From an uncultured Opitutales bacterium (GTDB taxonomy: Bacteria; Verrucomicrobiota; Verrucomicrobiia; Opitutales; Seribacteraceae), in assembly GCA_943789375.1 (NCBI GenBank), contig CALSTX010000004.1:1-57500 (forward strand): 57,500 nucleotides of DNA. Reading direction: 5' to 3'. The translations under genes were made by a program, and so were the position numbers. The notes beneath the pieces are model-generated. The model was not told the DNA's origin. It saw only the letters and a list, made by a program, of their open reading frames with translations, and did not search any database. Shown piece after piece: positions 18,293 through 26,946 of this stretch; the stretch's first letter is position 1; each line of letters begins with the position of its first letter.

Positions 18293-20054
18293 TTCTTTTA
18301 AGGGAGAAAAGTCTTTGCAGGCTTTCCTTTTCAGCTTTATCCATACTGTTAAAGCTTACCTGCTGCCGTAAAACGGAAGCTTTTTCCGAGTCATGATTCA
18401 TTAGGTAGATCTCAGAGGCAATGAGTGCCCATGCTGATCTTTGGCTAGCCCATTCCCTCCAATCCTGAGGATTACCCAAGGAAACAAGGGCTTGACTGGC
18501 GTCGTCGTTTCTCAAGTGCGCGAGTGCTAGGCTGATTTGAGTGTAGCGGTTGCCATAATATTCATGATGTTCTTGTGCCAGCTTTACGAGTTCATCTAGC
18601 TTGGGGGAAGATGGGAAAAGTTGATCGTCGAGCAGTCGGAAGTACAGGAATGCATTCTCCAATTCAGGGTCTTGTTTCCTCATGGCTTGCAATTTGGATA
18701 GCCAAGAAATGAGATCTTGCAGCCCTGCAGATGCTGAGCGATATTGAATTAATTTAGTAAGGGCGAACTTTTGATGGATCGGTTTTTCGATTAATTTTTC
18801 GAGGATGTGAGAAAGGTTGGTTAAGTCTTTAACTGACTCCAAGTAATAACATACTGACCTGACCTTTCTTGGGTCTTCATCAACTAGGGGTAGCAATCGG
18901 TCAATGGTTTTTCTTGCCTCCTCGTATCTTCCTCCGAGGGAAAGAGATCGGGCTTCCACCACTAATCTCCAGATAAGGGGGATAATCGGTGCATCATTTA
19001 ATTCCTGACCAATTCTTTCCATATCTCCAAGCTGGGTAAGGGCACTCATTCTCAGTTTGAATAAGTCCTCATCAACTTTTGCTTGTGAGGCTGGAATGAA
19101 GTAAGCAAGTTGCTCAAAGGCTCCTAATCGCCCTAACCAATTTGAAAATATTAATAATTCATCTCGATCATTGAGATTGAACAGAGATGCACATTTTTTA
19201 ACAATTTCATTTTGGTGATTTTGGTCTTCTTTTTTCGTGAAAAGAAGTGCATAGACCCGAAGGAAATCAATTGGCTTACTGGATGTATTAGATCGTAAAA
19301 GCTCAAGGCATCTGCCTAAAGCACCTTCGCTTAGAGGTTGGAGTAAGTTGAGTAGGGTCATGTGCCTGATCGCCTCAATGCCAATCTGATTCCTTCTAGA
19401 GGATAACTGAGCAAGCTTGCGACTTATGAGACGGGCGGATTCATGGTCTTCGGCATGAACTGCAAGTTTAGTAGCTAAAAAAACAGCATCTGGGAAATTT
19501 GGGTATGTTTCCATGATTTTTTTTGCACGCACAAATGACTTATCGGGGTGACCGACTTCTGCAAGCAAGTTTGCGATCAGAAGAGCATTGGATGGATTTT
19601 GAACCCAAGTAGAAATTTGTTCCAAATTTTCTGCTTGTTGAAGGGCAACTCGTGCGACAATTTTAACTTGATCTCCTTCTAAACCCTGATTTTGAAGGGA
19701 AGATATACACTTATTGAGTAATTCTGTTTTTTCGTCCACATTATCCCTAACCAAAGTTGAGAGAGACCATTGGACAAGTGCCTGAGTAGGGTCAGTTCTA
19801 AAAAGCAGTTTGAGAAAGTTTTCTTCGGTTTCAGGGTTGTGGGGATTTAACAGCATGGCAATCCTTGCTTTATCTACTCCGTTTTGAAGTAATCCCCCGG
19901 CATTATCAATTGAGGAGTCCAAGTAAACCTTGGATTGATAAAGCAAACGGTTTGATTGTAATTCCTTAATTTTTCCAATGTATAAATCAAATGTGAAAAA
20001 TACACACCCAAATATGAAGAGGAAAACGAGGGAAAAGTAGTAGCTAAAGTTCAA
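18285..20054 (-). CDS. Membrane-anchored TPR-like helical repeat protein
   Basis: A 589-residue protein with one N-terminal membrane helix or uncleaved signal (YYFSLVFLFIFGCVFFTF, residues 5-22) and the rest made of helix pairs resembling tetratricopeptide repeats, for example ALLIANLLAEVGHPDKSFVRA and further Ala/Leu-spaced helices. It is predicted to face the periplasm. The gene overlaps the exosortase gene by eight bases. TPR proteins of this kind occur in exosortase/EPS systems (PrsT/EpsL-region proteins), where they may scaffold assembly. I do not recognise a specific family name, so function is inferred from linkage. Confidence 0.75.
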   Translation of the reverse strand: MNFSYYFSLVFLFIFGCVFFTFDLYIGKIKELQSNRLLYQSKVYLDSSIDNAGGLLQNGVDKARIAMLLNPHNPETEENFLKLLFRTDPTQALVQWSLSTLVRDNVDEKTELLNKCISSLQNQGLEGDQVKIVARVALQQAENLEQISTWVQNPSNALLIANLLAEVGHPDKSFVRAKKIMETYPNFPDAVFLATKLAVHAEDHESARLISRKLAQLSSRRNQIGIEAIRHMTLLNLLQPLSEGALGRCLELLRSNTSSKPIDFLRVYALLFTKKEDQNHQNEIVKKCASLFNLNDRDELLIFSNWLGRLGAFEQLAYFIPASQAKVDEDLFKLRMSALTQLGDMERIGQELNDAPIIPLIWRLVVEARSLSLGGRYEEARKTIDRLLPLVDEDPRKVRSVCYYLESVKDLTNLSHILEKLIEKPIHQKFALTKLIQYRSASAGLQDLISWLSKLQAMRKQDPELENAFLYFRLLDDQLFPSSPKLDELVKLAQEHHEYYGNRYTQISLALAHLRNDDASQALVSLGNPQDWREWASQRSAWALIASEIYLMNHDSEKASVLRQQVSFNSMDKAEKESLQRLFSLKRNE

Positions 20055-20164
20055 GTCTTAGCGAATAGTGGCATAGATTTTTCACAAGGCAAGCTACCGC
20101 CCTTGGCCGTTTGTGTTAATTACAAAGCCAATGTAAGTTTTGTTTATTTTATTTATAGGCAAAT

Positions 20165-20710
20165 TTAACCAGAACTCATGGGATGAGCGCTGGGAAAGTC
20201 TAGGGAATTCTCATCGATTTCCACTTCTCTGGGTTGTCCGAGAATCTCAAAAAGTACTTTGACTCGTTCGCGTGCTGAAACCAGTTGGGTAACCTTTCCC
20301 TCCCCCCCTTTGAATAATCCGGCAATGATTTTTACCTTATCTCCAATTTGGTGGGGTTGGTCAGGGATTTCAACAATACCATCCGGGGAGATTAGTCGGA
20401 GTTCGATCATAATCTGTGGATGTATCGGCACAGGAATTTCTTTGCGTCGAACAATGTAAGCGACTCCACGGGCGTAATGAACATTCCGATGGTGAATAAT
20501 CGGGTCAAATCGGGCAAATAAATAGCCAGGAAATAGGGGTTTTACCAATGTAGGAATTGCTTTTTTGGGTCGGATGGTGCGGGGCAAAAATACTTCGACG
20601 GAATCAAGAGTTGCAAGTGTGGCAGAAGCAACTGCTTCCATACGAGGTTTAGCCCGGAGGCAAAACCAACCTTTTGACCAGTCTTCCAAGCTGTCGGGTT
20701 CGCCTGTCAT
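20165..20710 (-). CDS. NusG/RfaH/UpxY-family transcription antiterminator
   Basis: A 181-residue specialised NusG paralogue. The NGN domain begins WFCLRAKPRMEAVA (residues 15-28) and includes LFPGYLFARFD, and the C-terminal KOW domain shows IGDKVKIIAGLFKGGEGKV. Proteins of this kind bind RNA polymerase and allow transcription through long polysaccharide operons. Its ATG overlaps the stop of the upstream regulator (20707-20710). The exosortase genes and then the 16-kb glycan operon follow on the same strand, which makes them the obvious targets. That targeting is an inference. Confidence 0.9.
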   Translation of the reverse strand: MTGEPDSLEDWSKGWFCLRAKPRMEAVASATLATLDSVEVFLPRTIRPKKAIPTLVKPLFPGYLFARFDPIIHHRNVHYARGVAYIVRRKEIPVPIHPQIMIELRLISPDGIVEIPDQPHQIGDKVKIIAGLFKGGEGKVTQLVSARERVKVLFEILGQPREVEIDENSLDFPSAHPMSSG

Positions 20711-21219
20711 AAGCGAAGCAAACCCGCAAGGGCAGGTAGTAAACGGCCGCTAGTTTTGGTTAATCGCTTCAGTTTCTCTATGCGTATGCTGTAGAATTCG
20801 CTTTGTTCTTCATTTTCAGTGGGTAAAGATTCTTCCATCCTTGAAATTCGATCTTTAGCACTTTCAAGGTGGGGCAGAATTTCGTCTTTTAAAAAGGTTG
20901 AAAACAACCTGCGAAACTCACTCTCCGCAAGATAATGGTCCCGGCGGTCCCCGGGAACATAAGATGTTTTAACGGCTTTTAATGACCGAAGTGTTTTTAG
21001 CCCTTGGCTTGCGGAACCAATACTGATTCTAAGCTTGGAAGCAATTTGTTCCATGCACATGGCATCGGGATTAAAATACAAAAGTCCGTATATTTCACCT
21101 ACGGATCGAGGAAGACCAAGCAGGCTCATCAGGCGAACAAAAAAATCGATGGACTCTACCTCCAACTCCTTCGGGGTCGAATATTTTGATTGTATCGCGA
21201 TATTGGCTTTTGATGCCAT
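20707..21219 (-). CDS. GbsR/MarR-like winged-helix transcriptional regulator
   Basis: A 170-residue DNA-binding protein. The winged-helix region runs from about residue 30 to 100: GLPRSVGEIYGLLYF, then the recognition-helix segment IASKLRISIGSASQGLKTLR and the wing GDRRDHYLA. The C-terminal half is helical and probably mediates dimerisation. The first helices resemble the GbsR branch of the MarR superfamily. It is transcribed divergently from the sugar-transferase gene and overlaps the antiterminator gene, so autoregulation and control of both EPS directions from the 111-base shared region is likely. Confidence 0.82.
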   Translation of the reverse strand: MASKANIAIQSKYSTPKELEVESIDFFVRLMSLLGLPRSVGEIYGLLYFNPDAMCMEQIASKLRISIGSASQGLKTLRSLKAVKTSYVPGDRRDHYLAESEFRRLFSTFLKDEILPHLESAKDRISRMEESLPTENEEQSEFYSIRIEKLKRLTKTSGRLLPALAGLLRL

Positions 21220-21283
21220 ATTTCATTAATTTCAAAAAAAAATGAAAAGTGCAAGGGGTAATTACTTTCCGTTAATTCATGAC

Positions 21284-21312
21284 TTGCTAGAACACAAAAA
21301 AAACAGTAAATT
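21284..21312 (+). promoter_or_regulatory. Putative sigma-70 promoter for sugar-transferase gene
   Basis: TTGCTA at 21284-21289 and TAAATT at 21307-21312 are separated by 17 bases, a good sigma-70 arrangement. The predicted transcription start is only about 12 bases from ATG 21331 and no Shine-Dalgarno sequence is visible, so the leader is very short. A TTTCATT/AATGAAA inverted repeat lies about 50 bases upstream, near the regulator start, and could be an operator. Confidence 0.5.
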
Positions 21313-21330
21313 AATTTTTAATTAGTTCCC

Positions 21331-22746
21331 ATGCCCAATTACAGAGATCAAGGTCACTTGCTGCTTCACAAGTTTAGTATTTTGTTATTATGCTTTGTTT
21401 GGTTTTGGATAAGTTTGTATTTCTGGGAAAGTTGGGATTTTTCGCTCATAAATTTGCCATGGAATTATGCATTAGTCGCTATTGCCGGCTTACTCGTTGC
21501 CTCATTTGGTACGTTTCAAAATTACGGAGCCTTTTTCATTAAAAATGGGTGGCAAAGGATTAGGGATTCTTTTGCAAAATCAAATTTTCAAACTGCTGTC
21601 ATCGCTTTTTTTGTTTTTGGTGCCTACTTCGCAACAAAAGATAAGGAGACGAGCCGTTTGTTTCTTGCTTTTTTTGTTTCTGGATCTTGGCCAGTTCTAG
21701 TCTTTTCTAATTTTGCTTTACCCGGGGTTTTCAAGAGAATCATCGGTTTTCGTGGAGTAAACCGAAAATCGGTTATTATTGGTTATCACAAATCATTAGA
21801 CGATTTAAAAGGGTGGATGAAAAATCAGGAATCCCACGGTTTTTCTTTCGTAGGCAGTTTTACTTCCACCGCACAAAAGCCAAGCGATGCTAAGTTGCCT
21901 TGGTTGGGGCATTTTGTTGATTTGGATCAATTTCTTGAAGAAAATGATGTCCACCAATTGGTGGTTGTGCCCGACCGTAAAAAGGAGGAGTGGGTTACTC
22001 AAGTGGCTGATTTAGCTGCAAAGCACGGTTGTAGGATATTGATCTTTAACACGATGTCAGGTCTCTTTGATTCACGCTTAGTTTTTGTTGAAGAGTCTGG
22101 TCGCCAATTTTTTACCTTATTGAATGAACCTTTGGATAGTCCTTTTAATCAGATGGTGAAGAGAGTCTTTGATTTATCGATCAGTATACCTGCTTTAATA
22201 TTTATATTTCCTGTTTTGGCCTTTTTTGTGAAGTTGTTTCAAATATTTCAGTCGGCAGGACCTATGTTCTTCAAGCAGGAAAGGGTAGGGCTTGGTGGTA
22301 AGCGCTTTGTGATTTGGAAATTTCGTTCTATGCACTTTGCTCAAAAAGGTACGAGGGATGAAACAGTTCAGGCAAGCTCTGGGGATGAGCGTATTTTTGG
22401 TTTTGGGCGTACGATGAGAAGATTTAGTATAGATGAAGTGCCCCAATTCATAAATGTTCTCAAGGGAGAGATGAGCCTTGTTGGTCCCAGACCTTACTTG
22501 GCGGAGCACGATTATTTGTTCCAGCGTGATTATAAATCTTATCGCATCCGTCAGTTTGTTAAACCTGGTGTTACGGGTCCTGCTCAATGCCGTGGGTTAA
22601 GGGGAGAGTTTACCGACCCTCAGCTAGTTAACAGGCGAATTGAAATGGATTTTGAATATGTGGGGAATTGGTCGATTTGGTTAGATATAGAAATTGTTTT
22701 TAGGACAGTTGGGCAAATTTTGTTTCCTCCCAAATCAGCTTGTTAA
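21331..22746 (+). CDS. Polyprenyl glycosylphosphotransferase (initiating sugar transferase)
   Basis: A 471-residue membrane enzyme of the WbaP/WcaJ/EpsE type that starts glycan assembly by putting a sugar-1-phosphate on undecaprenyl phosphate. It has four or so N-terminal membrane helices, a Rossmann-like CoA-binding region (SVIIGYHKSLDDLKGW), and the C-terminal bacterial sugar-transferase domain from about 275. That domain shows KRVFDLSIS, FKQERVGLGGKRFVIWKFRS, DEVPQFINVLKGEMSLVGPR and KPGVTGPAQ. It is divergent from the GbsR-like regulator and followed by a WecG-like transferase. It probably initiates the same polymer that the minus-strand genes build and export. Confidence 0.92.
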   Translation: MPNYRDQGHLLLHKFSILLLCFVWFWISLYFWESWDFSLINLPWNYALVAIAGLLVASFGTFQNYGAFFIKNGWQRIRDSFAKSNFQTAVIAFFVFGAYFATKDKETSRLFLAFFVSGSWPVLVFSNFALPGVFKRIIGFRGVNRKSVIIGYHKSLDDLKGWMKNQESHGFSFVGSFTSTAQKPSDAKLPWLGHFVDLDQFLEENDVHQLVVVPDRKKEEWVTQVADLAAKHGCRILIFNTMSGLFDSRLVFVEESGRQFFTLLNEPLDSPFNQMVKRVFDLSISIPALIFIFPVLAFFVKLFQIFQSAGPMFFKQERVGLGGKRFVIWKFRSMHFAQKGTRDETVQASSGDERIFGFGRTMRRFSIDEVPQFINVLKGEMSLVGPRPYLAEHDYLFQRDYKSYRIRQFVKPGVTGPAQCRGLRGEFTDPQLVNRRIEMDFEYVGNWSIWLDIEIVFRTVGQILFPPKSAC

Positions 22747-22796
22747 TCATTCCCTTCATCCTGCAATAGGCTCTAACATTTCAGGGGAAATATCAA

Positions 22797-23561
22797 TTGG
22801 ATGTAGAAAAGGATAAAGTACTCGGAGTTACATTCTTTCAGGGCTCCATCGAAGTAGCTTGCAAGCTTGCTCGTAAGGGGGGACTGCTTGTCGCACCTTC
22901 AGGTCCAGGTATGGCGTCAGATTTACAGAATAGAACTGGCTATATTACCGCACTTCTTAGTGCCCAAGTTTGCCTTTTAGACAGCGGCTTAATTTCTTTA
23001 TGGAGTAAGTTTTTCCGATCTAAAGCATTGGTTCGCCTGTCGGGGTTAGCTTTTCTTAAGCAATACTTGAAAAATACGGATTGGAAGAAAGAAAAAGCCT
23101 TTTGGGTTATGCCCAACCAGCAAGATGCAGATCAAATGCTGGCTTGGTTGACCAAGAAGTATGGTTTTTATTTTGATGAAGATTCGGTTTATATTGCTCC
23201 AAATTATCCACGGGCTGGAACTATTGAAGATATTCAACTTCAAGAAAAAATTGAGCAGGTTGATCCTTGTAATATATTTATCCAAATTGGAGGAGGTGTC
23301 CAAGAGCGCTTGGGTTTATTTCTTCAATCAAAAGTTAAGCACGAAACTTCAATTTTGTGCACGGGGGCAGCCCTTGCCTTTTTATCGGGTAGACAGGTAA
23401 AGATCCCTGAGTGGGCTGACTTTTGTTTCTTGGGTTGGGCTTTTCGTTGCTTGGCCAACCCTCGTCTTTTCATCCCAAGGTACTTAAAAGCTCTTAAACT
23501 TGTCTACCTATTGGCTAGGTATCGTTCAGCGTTACCCAAATTATATAATAAAAGTAATTAG
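22797..23561 (+). CDS. WecG/TagA/CpsF-family glycosyltransferase
   Basis: A 254-residue protein of the GT26 (WecG/TagA/CpsF) family. It is best recognised at its C-terminal half: NIFIQIGGGVQERLG, GAALAFLSGRQVKIP and WAFRCLANPRLFIPRYL, the last resembling the family's conserved Arg-rich membrane-association tail. The start is TTG 22797, with AGGGGA eight bases upstream; a stop codon in frame at 22767-22769 rules out an upstream start. It would add the second sugar to the lipid-linked sugar made by the preceding gene. This is the only clear glycosyltransferase of the Leloir type in the window. Confidence 0.82.
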   Translation: MDVEKDKVLGVTFFQGSIEVACKLARKGGLLVAPSGPGMASDLQNRTGYITALLSAQVCLLDSGLISLWSKFFRSKALVRLSGLAFLKQYLKNTDWKKEKAFWVMPNQQDADQMLAWLTKKYGFYFDEDSVYIAPNYPRAGTIEDIQLQEKIEQVDPCNIFIQIGGGVQERLGLFLQSKVKHETSILCTGAALAFLSGRQVKIPEWADFCFLGWAFRCLANPRLFIPRYLKALKLVYLLARYRSALPKLYNKSN

Positions 23562-23569
23562 TTTTTAAG

Positions 23570-24895
23570 ATGACGGTAAATCTGCCCAAGGTAAGATATA
23601 AAAGAGCAAGCGTACGGGCGCTGGGATGTCGATTGAATCAATACGAGGGGTTAAGCATGGAAAGTACGCTCCAGGCAAATGGATATGAGATTGTTCCTTT
23701 TGGGGAAGATGCGGAGCTTGGGATTATCAATACATGCACGGTTACAAATGAGGCCGATGGCAAGTCTAGAAGTGTGATCCGCAAATTTATTAGAAAAAAC
23801 CCAAATGCGGTCACTGTTGTCGTAGGTTGCTACTCTCAGATTTCCGCTAATGAAATTGCGATGATTGAGGGAGTTGACTATGTAATTGGCAATCACGACA
23901 AGATGAATTTCTTGCAATATCTAGGTAACCAAAAAAATGAGAACCCAGTGATTGTGAGAGATCGTATAAGTCGAGAAGATTTTACCATAGGATTTGTCGG
24001 AGATACTGAATACTTGCAGCGTGCAAACCTTAAAATTCAGGATGGTTGTGATTTTATGTGCACTTTTTGTGTGATCCCTTTTGCTCGCGGTCGAGCCAGG
24101 TCGCGAGGGTGGAGTAACCTGAGGGCAGAAGCAGAGGCGATGATAGCAGGAGGCGTGCAAGAGATTGTGCTTACTGGGGTAAACTTGGGCACTTATGATT
24201 CTGAGACCAAAAACTTTCTTGGTCTGATTTATGCACTCTCTAAGTTGAGGGGATTGAAGAGACTACGCATTAGCAGTATTGAGCCTACCACGATCCCCGA
24301 AGAGATTTTTCAGATGATGGCTGACCCAAGTCATTGCTTGATGCCATACCTGCATGTTCCTATGCAATCCGGATGTGATGCAATACTGGGGAAAATGAGG
24401 AGGAAATATGAACTTTTAGAAATGAGGGAGTTCTTTGACCGGGCTGTGGCATATGTTCCTGGCCTTTGTATCGGTACTGACTTAATGGTTGGGTTCCCAG
24501 GAGAAGGTGAAGAGGAATTTGAAAAGACATGCGCAACTTTTATGGAATTCCCCTTTCATTATTGTCATGTCTTTACGTTTTCGGAAAGAGATGGAACACC
24601 CGCATCCAAGATGGGGAATCAAGTTCCAATGTCTGAAAGAAGGCTCCGGAGTGCCCATCTTCGACGGCTGTCCGCATCGAAAAGAATGGCGTTTCATGAA
24701 GAACAGATCGGCAAAGAAATCCATGTTTTAATTGAAAACCCCAAGGATGGAAAGTTTTCTGGGTATTCGGATAATTATGTAAAAGTTGTAATGCGAGAGG
24801 GCTTTGTTGACCTGTCTAATCGCATGTCCATTGTAAATGTATTGGAGGCTCGTCCAGAATATGTGATTGCTGATTGGGTTCGGTTCTCTGGATAA
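23570..24895 (+). CDS. mtaB: tRNA t6A37 methylthiotransferase MtaB
   Basis: A 441-residue radical-SAM enzyme that converts t6A37 to ms2t6A in tRNAs reading ANN codons. The UPF0004 domain has its three cluster-binding cysteines (Cys20 in ALGCRLNQYE, Cys56 in NTCTVT, Cys87 in VGCYSQ). The radical-SAM motif CxxxCxxC is at Cys160, Cys164 and Cys167 (GCDFMCTFCVIPFARG), and a TRAM-like C-terminal domain follows about residue 375. The CRLNQYEG signature separates MtaB from MiaB and RimO. It follows the EPS transferase by eight bases and may be co-transcribed. Confidence 0.93.
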   Translation: MTVNLPKVRYKRASVRALGCRLNQYEGLSMESTLQANGYEIVPFGEDAELGIINTCTVTNEADGKSRSVIRKFIRKNPNAVTVVVGCYSQISANEIAMIEGVDYVIGNHDKMNFLQYLGNQKNENPVIVRDRISREDFTIGFVGDTEYLQRANLKIQDGCDFMCTFCVIPFARGRARSRGWSNLRAEAEAMIAGGVQEIVLTGVNLGTYDSETKNFLGLIYALSKLRGLKRLRISSIEPTTIPEEIFQMMADPSHCLMPYLHVPMQSGCDAILGKMRRKYELLEMREFFDRAVAYVPGLCIGTDLMVGFPGEGEEEFEKTCATFMEFPFHYCHVFTFSERDGTPASKMGNQVPMSERRLRSAHLRRLSASKRMAFHEEQIGKEIHVLIENPKDGKFSGYSDNYVKVVMREGFVDLSNRMSIVNVLEARPEYVIADWVRFSG

Positions 24896-24958
24896 AGTCT
24901 ATCCGTCTCTTATCCATTAATCTTGCTTTTGATTGACGGAGAAAGAATAACATATCCT

Positions 24959-25828
24959 ATGCCTAAAGTTTTACTTTGCGACGGCCATAATCTGGCTTTT
25001 CGAGCTTTTTACGGAATTCGTGAACTAAGTCGGTCCGATGGATTTCCCACGAATATGATACACGGGTGGCTTCGTACCCTGTGGCGACTTGAAGATGAAG
25101 TCCGACCGGATGAGATGTGTGTATTTTTTGATAAGGGTGGCAGTCCTCGCCGTGAGAAAATACTTCCAGAGTACAAGCAAAACCGCGGAACCCCCCCCGA
25201 AGGTTTTTCTGAGCAACTGGAATGGGTAAAGAAATTAACCGCGGCACTTGGGTACTTCAGCTTTGATATGACCGGACTCGAGGCTGATGATTTGATTGCA
25301 TCTGCGGTGCGTCAGAAAAAAGCTTCCGGGGCAAAATTAGTTATTGTCAGTGCCGATAAAGACCTCGCTCAACTTGTGGACTTGCATGTTTCTCAATTAC
25401 TTCCTCCCCCGACAGCTAATCCTCGCTTGGGTTGGCGGACCTTGGATGTAGACGGAGTGAAGGAAAAATTTGGGGTTCCGCCTAGTGGGATTTTAGATTA
25501 CCTCTCCGTAATTGGAGATCAATCGGATAACATACCCGGAATTTCAGGGGTGGGTCCTAAGACCGCAGTCAAGTGGTTGGCTGAGCATACAAATTTAGAG
25601 AATTTAATCGAAAATGCCGGTCGGTTAACTCCAAAAAGGTTTTGTAGCGTGGTCTATGAAAATCGCGACCGACTGATGATGAACCGGGAACTGATTCGTT
25701 TGGAAGATGATGTTGAATTTGAAATCCCTGAGCCAAAAGGAGTCAACCTACCTTGCCTTAAAGACATTCTTCTAGAGATGGAAATGAGCAAATCTTGGGA
25801 AGAAGCTCAAAAGCGGTACGCCAATTAA
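24959..25828 (+). CDS. Stand-alone 5'-3' exonuclease (PolA N-terminal type)
   Basis: A 289-residue protein equal to the 5' nuclease domain of DNA polymerase I without the polymerase. It begins PKVLLCDGHNLAFRAFYG with the first metal-binding Asp. Other acidic metal sites are in CVFFDKGG, GLEADDLIAS and VSADKDLAQL, and the helix-hairpin-helix is GDQSDNIPGISGVGPKTAVKWL. I chose ATG 24959 because the alternative TTG at 24923 adds residues that do not resemble the family. It would trim flaps and RNA primers in replication and repair. Confidence 0.9.
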   Translation: MPKVLLCDGHNLAFRAFYGIRELSRSDGFPTNMIHGWLRTLWRLEDEVRPDEMCVFFDKGGSPRREKILPEYKQNRGTPPEGFSEQLEWVKKLTAALGYFSFDMTGLEADDLIASAVRQKKASGAKLVIVSADKDLAQLVDLHVSQLLPPPTANPRLGWRTLDVDGVKEKFGVPPSGILDYLSVIGDQSDNIPGISGVGPKTAVKWLAEHTNLENLIENAGRLTPKRFCSVVYENRDRLMMNRELIRLEDDVEFEIPEPKGVNLPCLKDILLEMEMSKSWEEAQKRYAN

Positions 25829-25890
25829 CTGAATTGCTTAATTTTGTTTGCTTCCTTCAGATCTAAAGCCCATGGTTATAAGCTTTTTTT

Positions 25891-26767
25891 ATGACTGCAT
25901 TATTAAACTTTGGTCTGCCAAAAGGTAGCTTAGAAGACCCAACCATAAAATTATTTGGTCGGGCCGGCTTTTCGATTTCAAAGAGTTCACGATCCTACAA
26001 ACCTTGTTGGGATGATTCTGATTTAGACGGTCGCTTTGTGCGCGCTCAGGAGATGAGCCGCTATGTAGAAGATGGCTTTTTTGATTGCGGACTTACCGGG
26101 AGAGATTGGGTAGAGGAAAATGCGTCAGATGTAGAAATTGTTAGCGATTTAATCTACAGCCGTGCATCCAACCGAATCTCCAAATGGGTCCTAGCGGTTC
26201 CTGAGCAATCTGAGATTCATTCAGTCGCAGACCTTGAGGGGAAGTCAATTGCAACTGAACTTGTTGGCGTTACTCAAAAATACCTTTCGAAACATGGGGT
26301 AAAGGCAGAAGTTGAATTCTCTTGGGGAGCCACTGAAGTAAAGGTACCAGAGCTTGTTGATGCGATTGTCGACCTGACTGAAACTGGGGGTTCCCTGCGT
26401 GCTAACAAATTGAGGATAGTGGATGTGCTCTTGGAAACAAACACTGTTCTTATTGCAAACAAGAAAAGCTGGGGTGATGCCCAAAAGAGATCAAAGATTG
26501 AGAATATTTCGTTGATGCTACAAGCCGCTCTCCATGCTGATACTAAAGTTGGCTCTAAAGTTAAATATTGAGAAGTCAAAATTGGAGGAGGTCATTACTG
26601 AAATGCCTGCTTTACGAAGACCTACCGTTTCATCGCTTTCTGACGACTCTTGGGTTGCATTGGAGACGGTCATCGAAAAAAAGGTATCGAGAGAATTAAT
26701 TCCCGCACTCAAGAGAATGGGAGCAGAAGGTATTGTCGAATATCCACTTAATAAAATTGTGCTTTAA
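25891..26767 (+). pseudogene. hisG: ATP phosphoribosyltransferase HisG (long form), one +1 frameshift
   Basis: First enzyme of histidine synthesis, joining ATP and PRPP. The N-terminal catalytic domain shows GLPKGSLED and the PRPP-binding segment [16 protein letters not shown]. The C-terminal regulatory domain (MPALRRPTVSSLSDDSWVA, then LIPALKRMGAEGIVEYPLNK) is in another frame. Removing one base at about 26553 (extra C in GGCTCTAAAG) joins ADTKVG to LKLNIEKS and gives 291 residues, normal for the long, histidine-inhibited form. Since a prototroph needs this gene, a sequence error is more likely than true loss. If the break is real, the truncated product would lack feedback control. Confidence 0.88.
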
Positions 26768-26946
26768 TTTTTCTCCCTTTTGAAAAAATTCCTCTTTTAT
26801 TTTGATATTGCTTACACATCACTTTCAGAATATCCATACTCTTTGTTCTTTTTTTTTTACTACTTAAACCCTTAACCCATTGAGTTAAGTTGATCGTTTT
26901 TTCGCACGAACTTACACCCAATGGTTTTACAAAATATTAAATAAGC

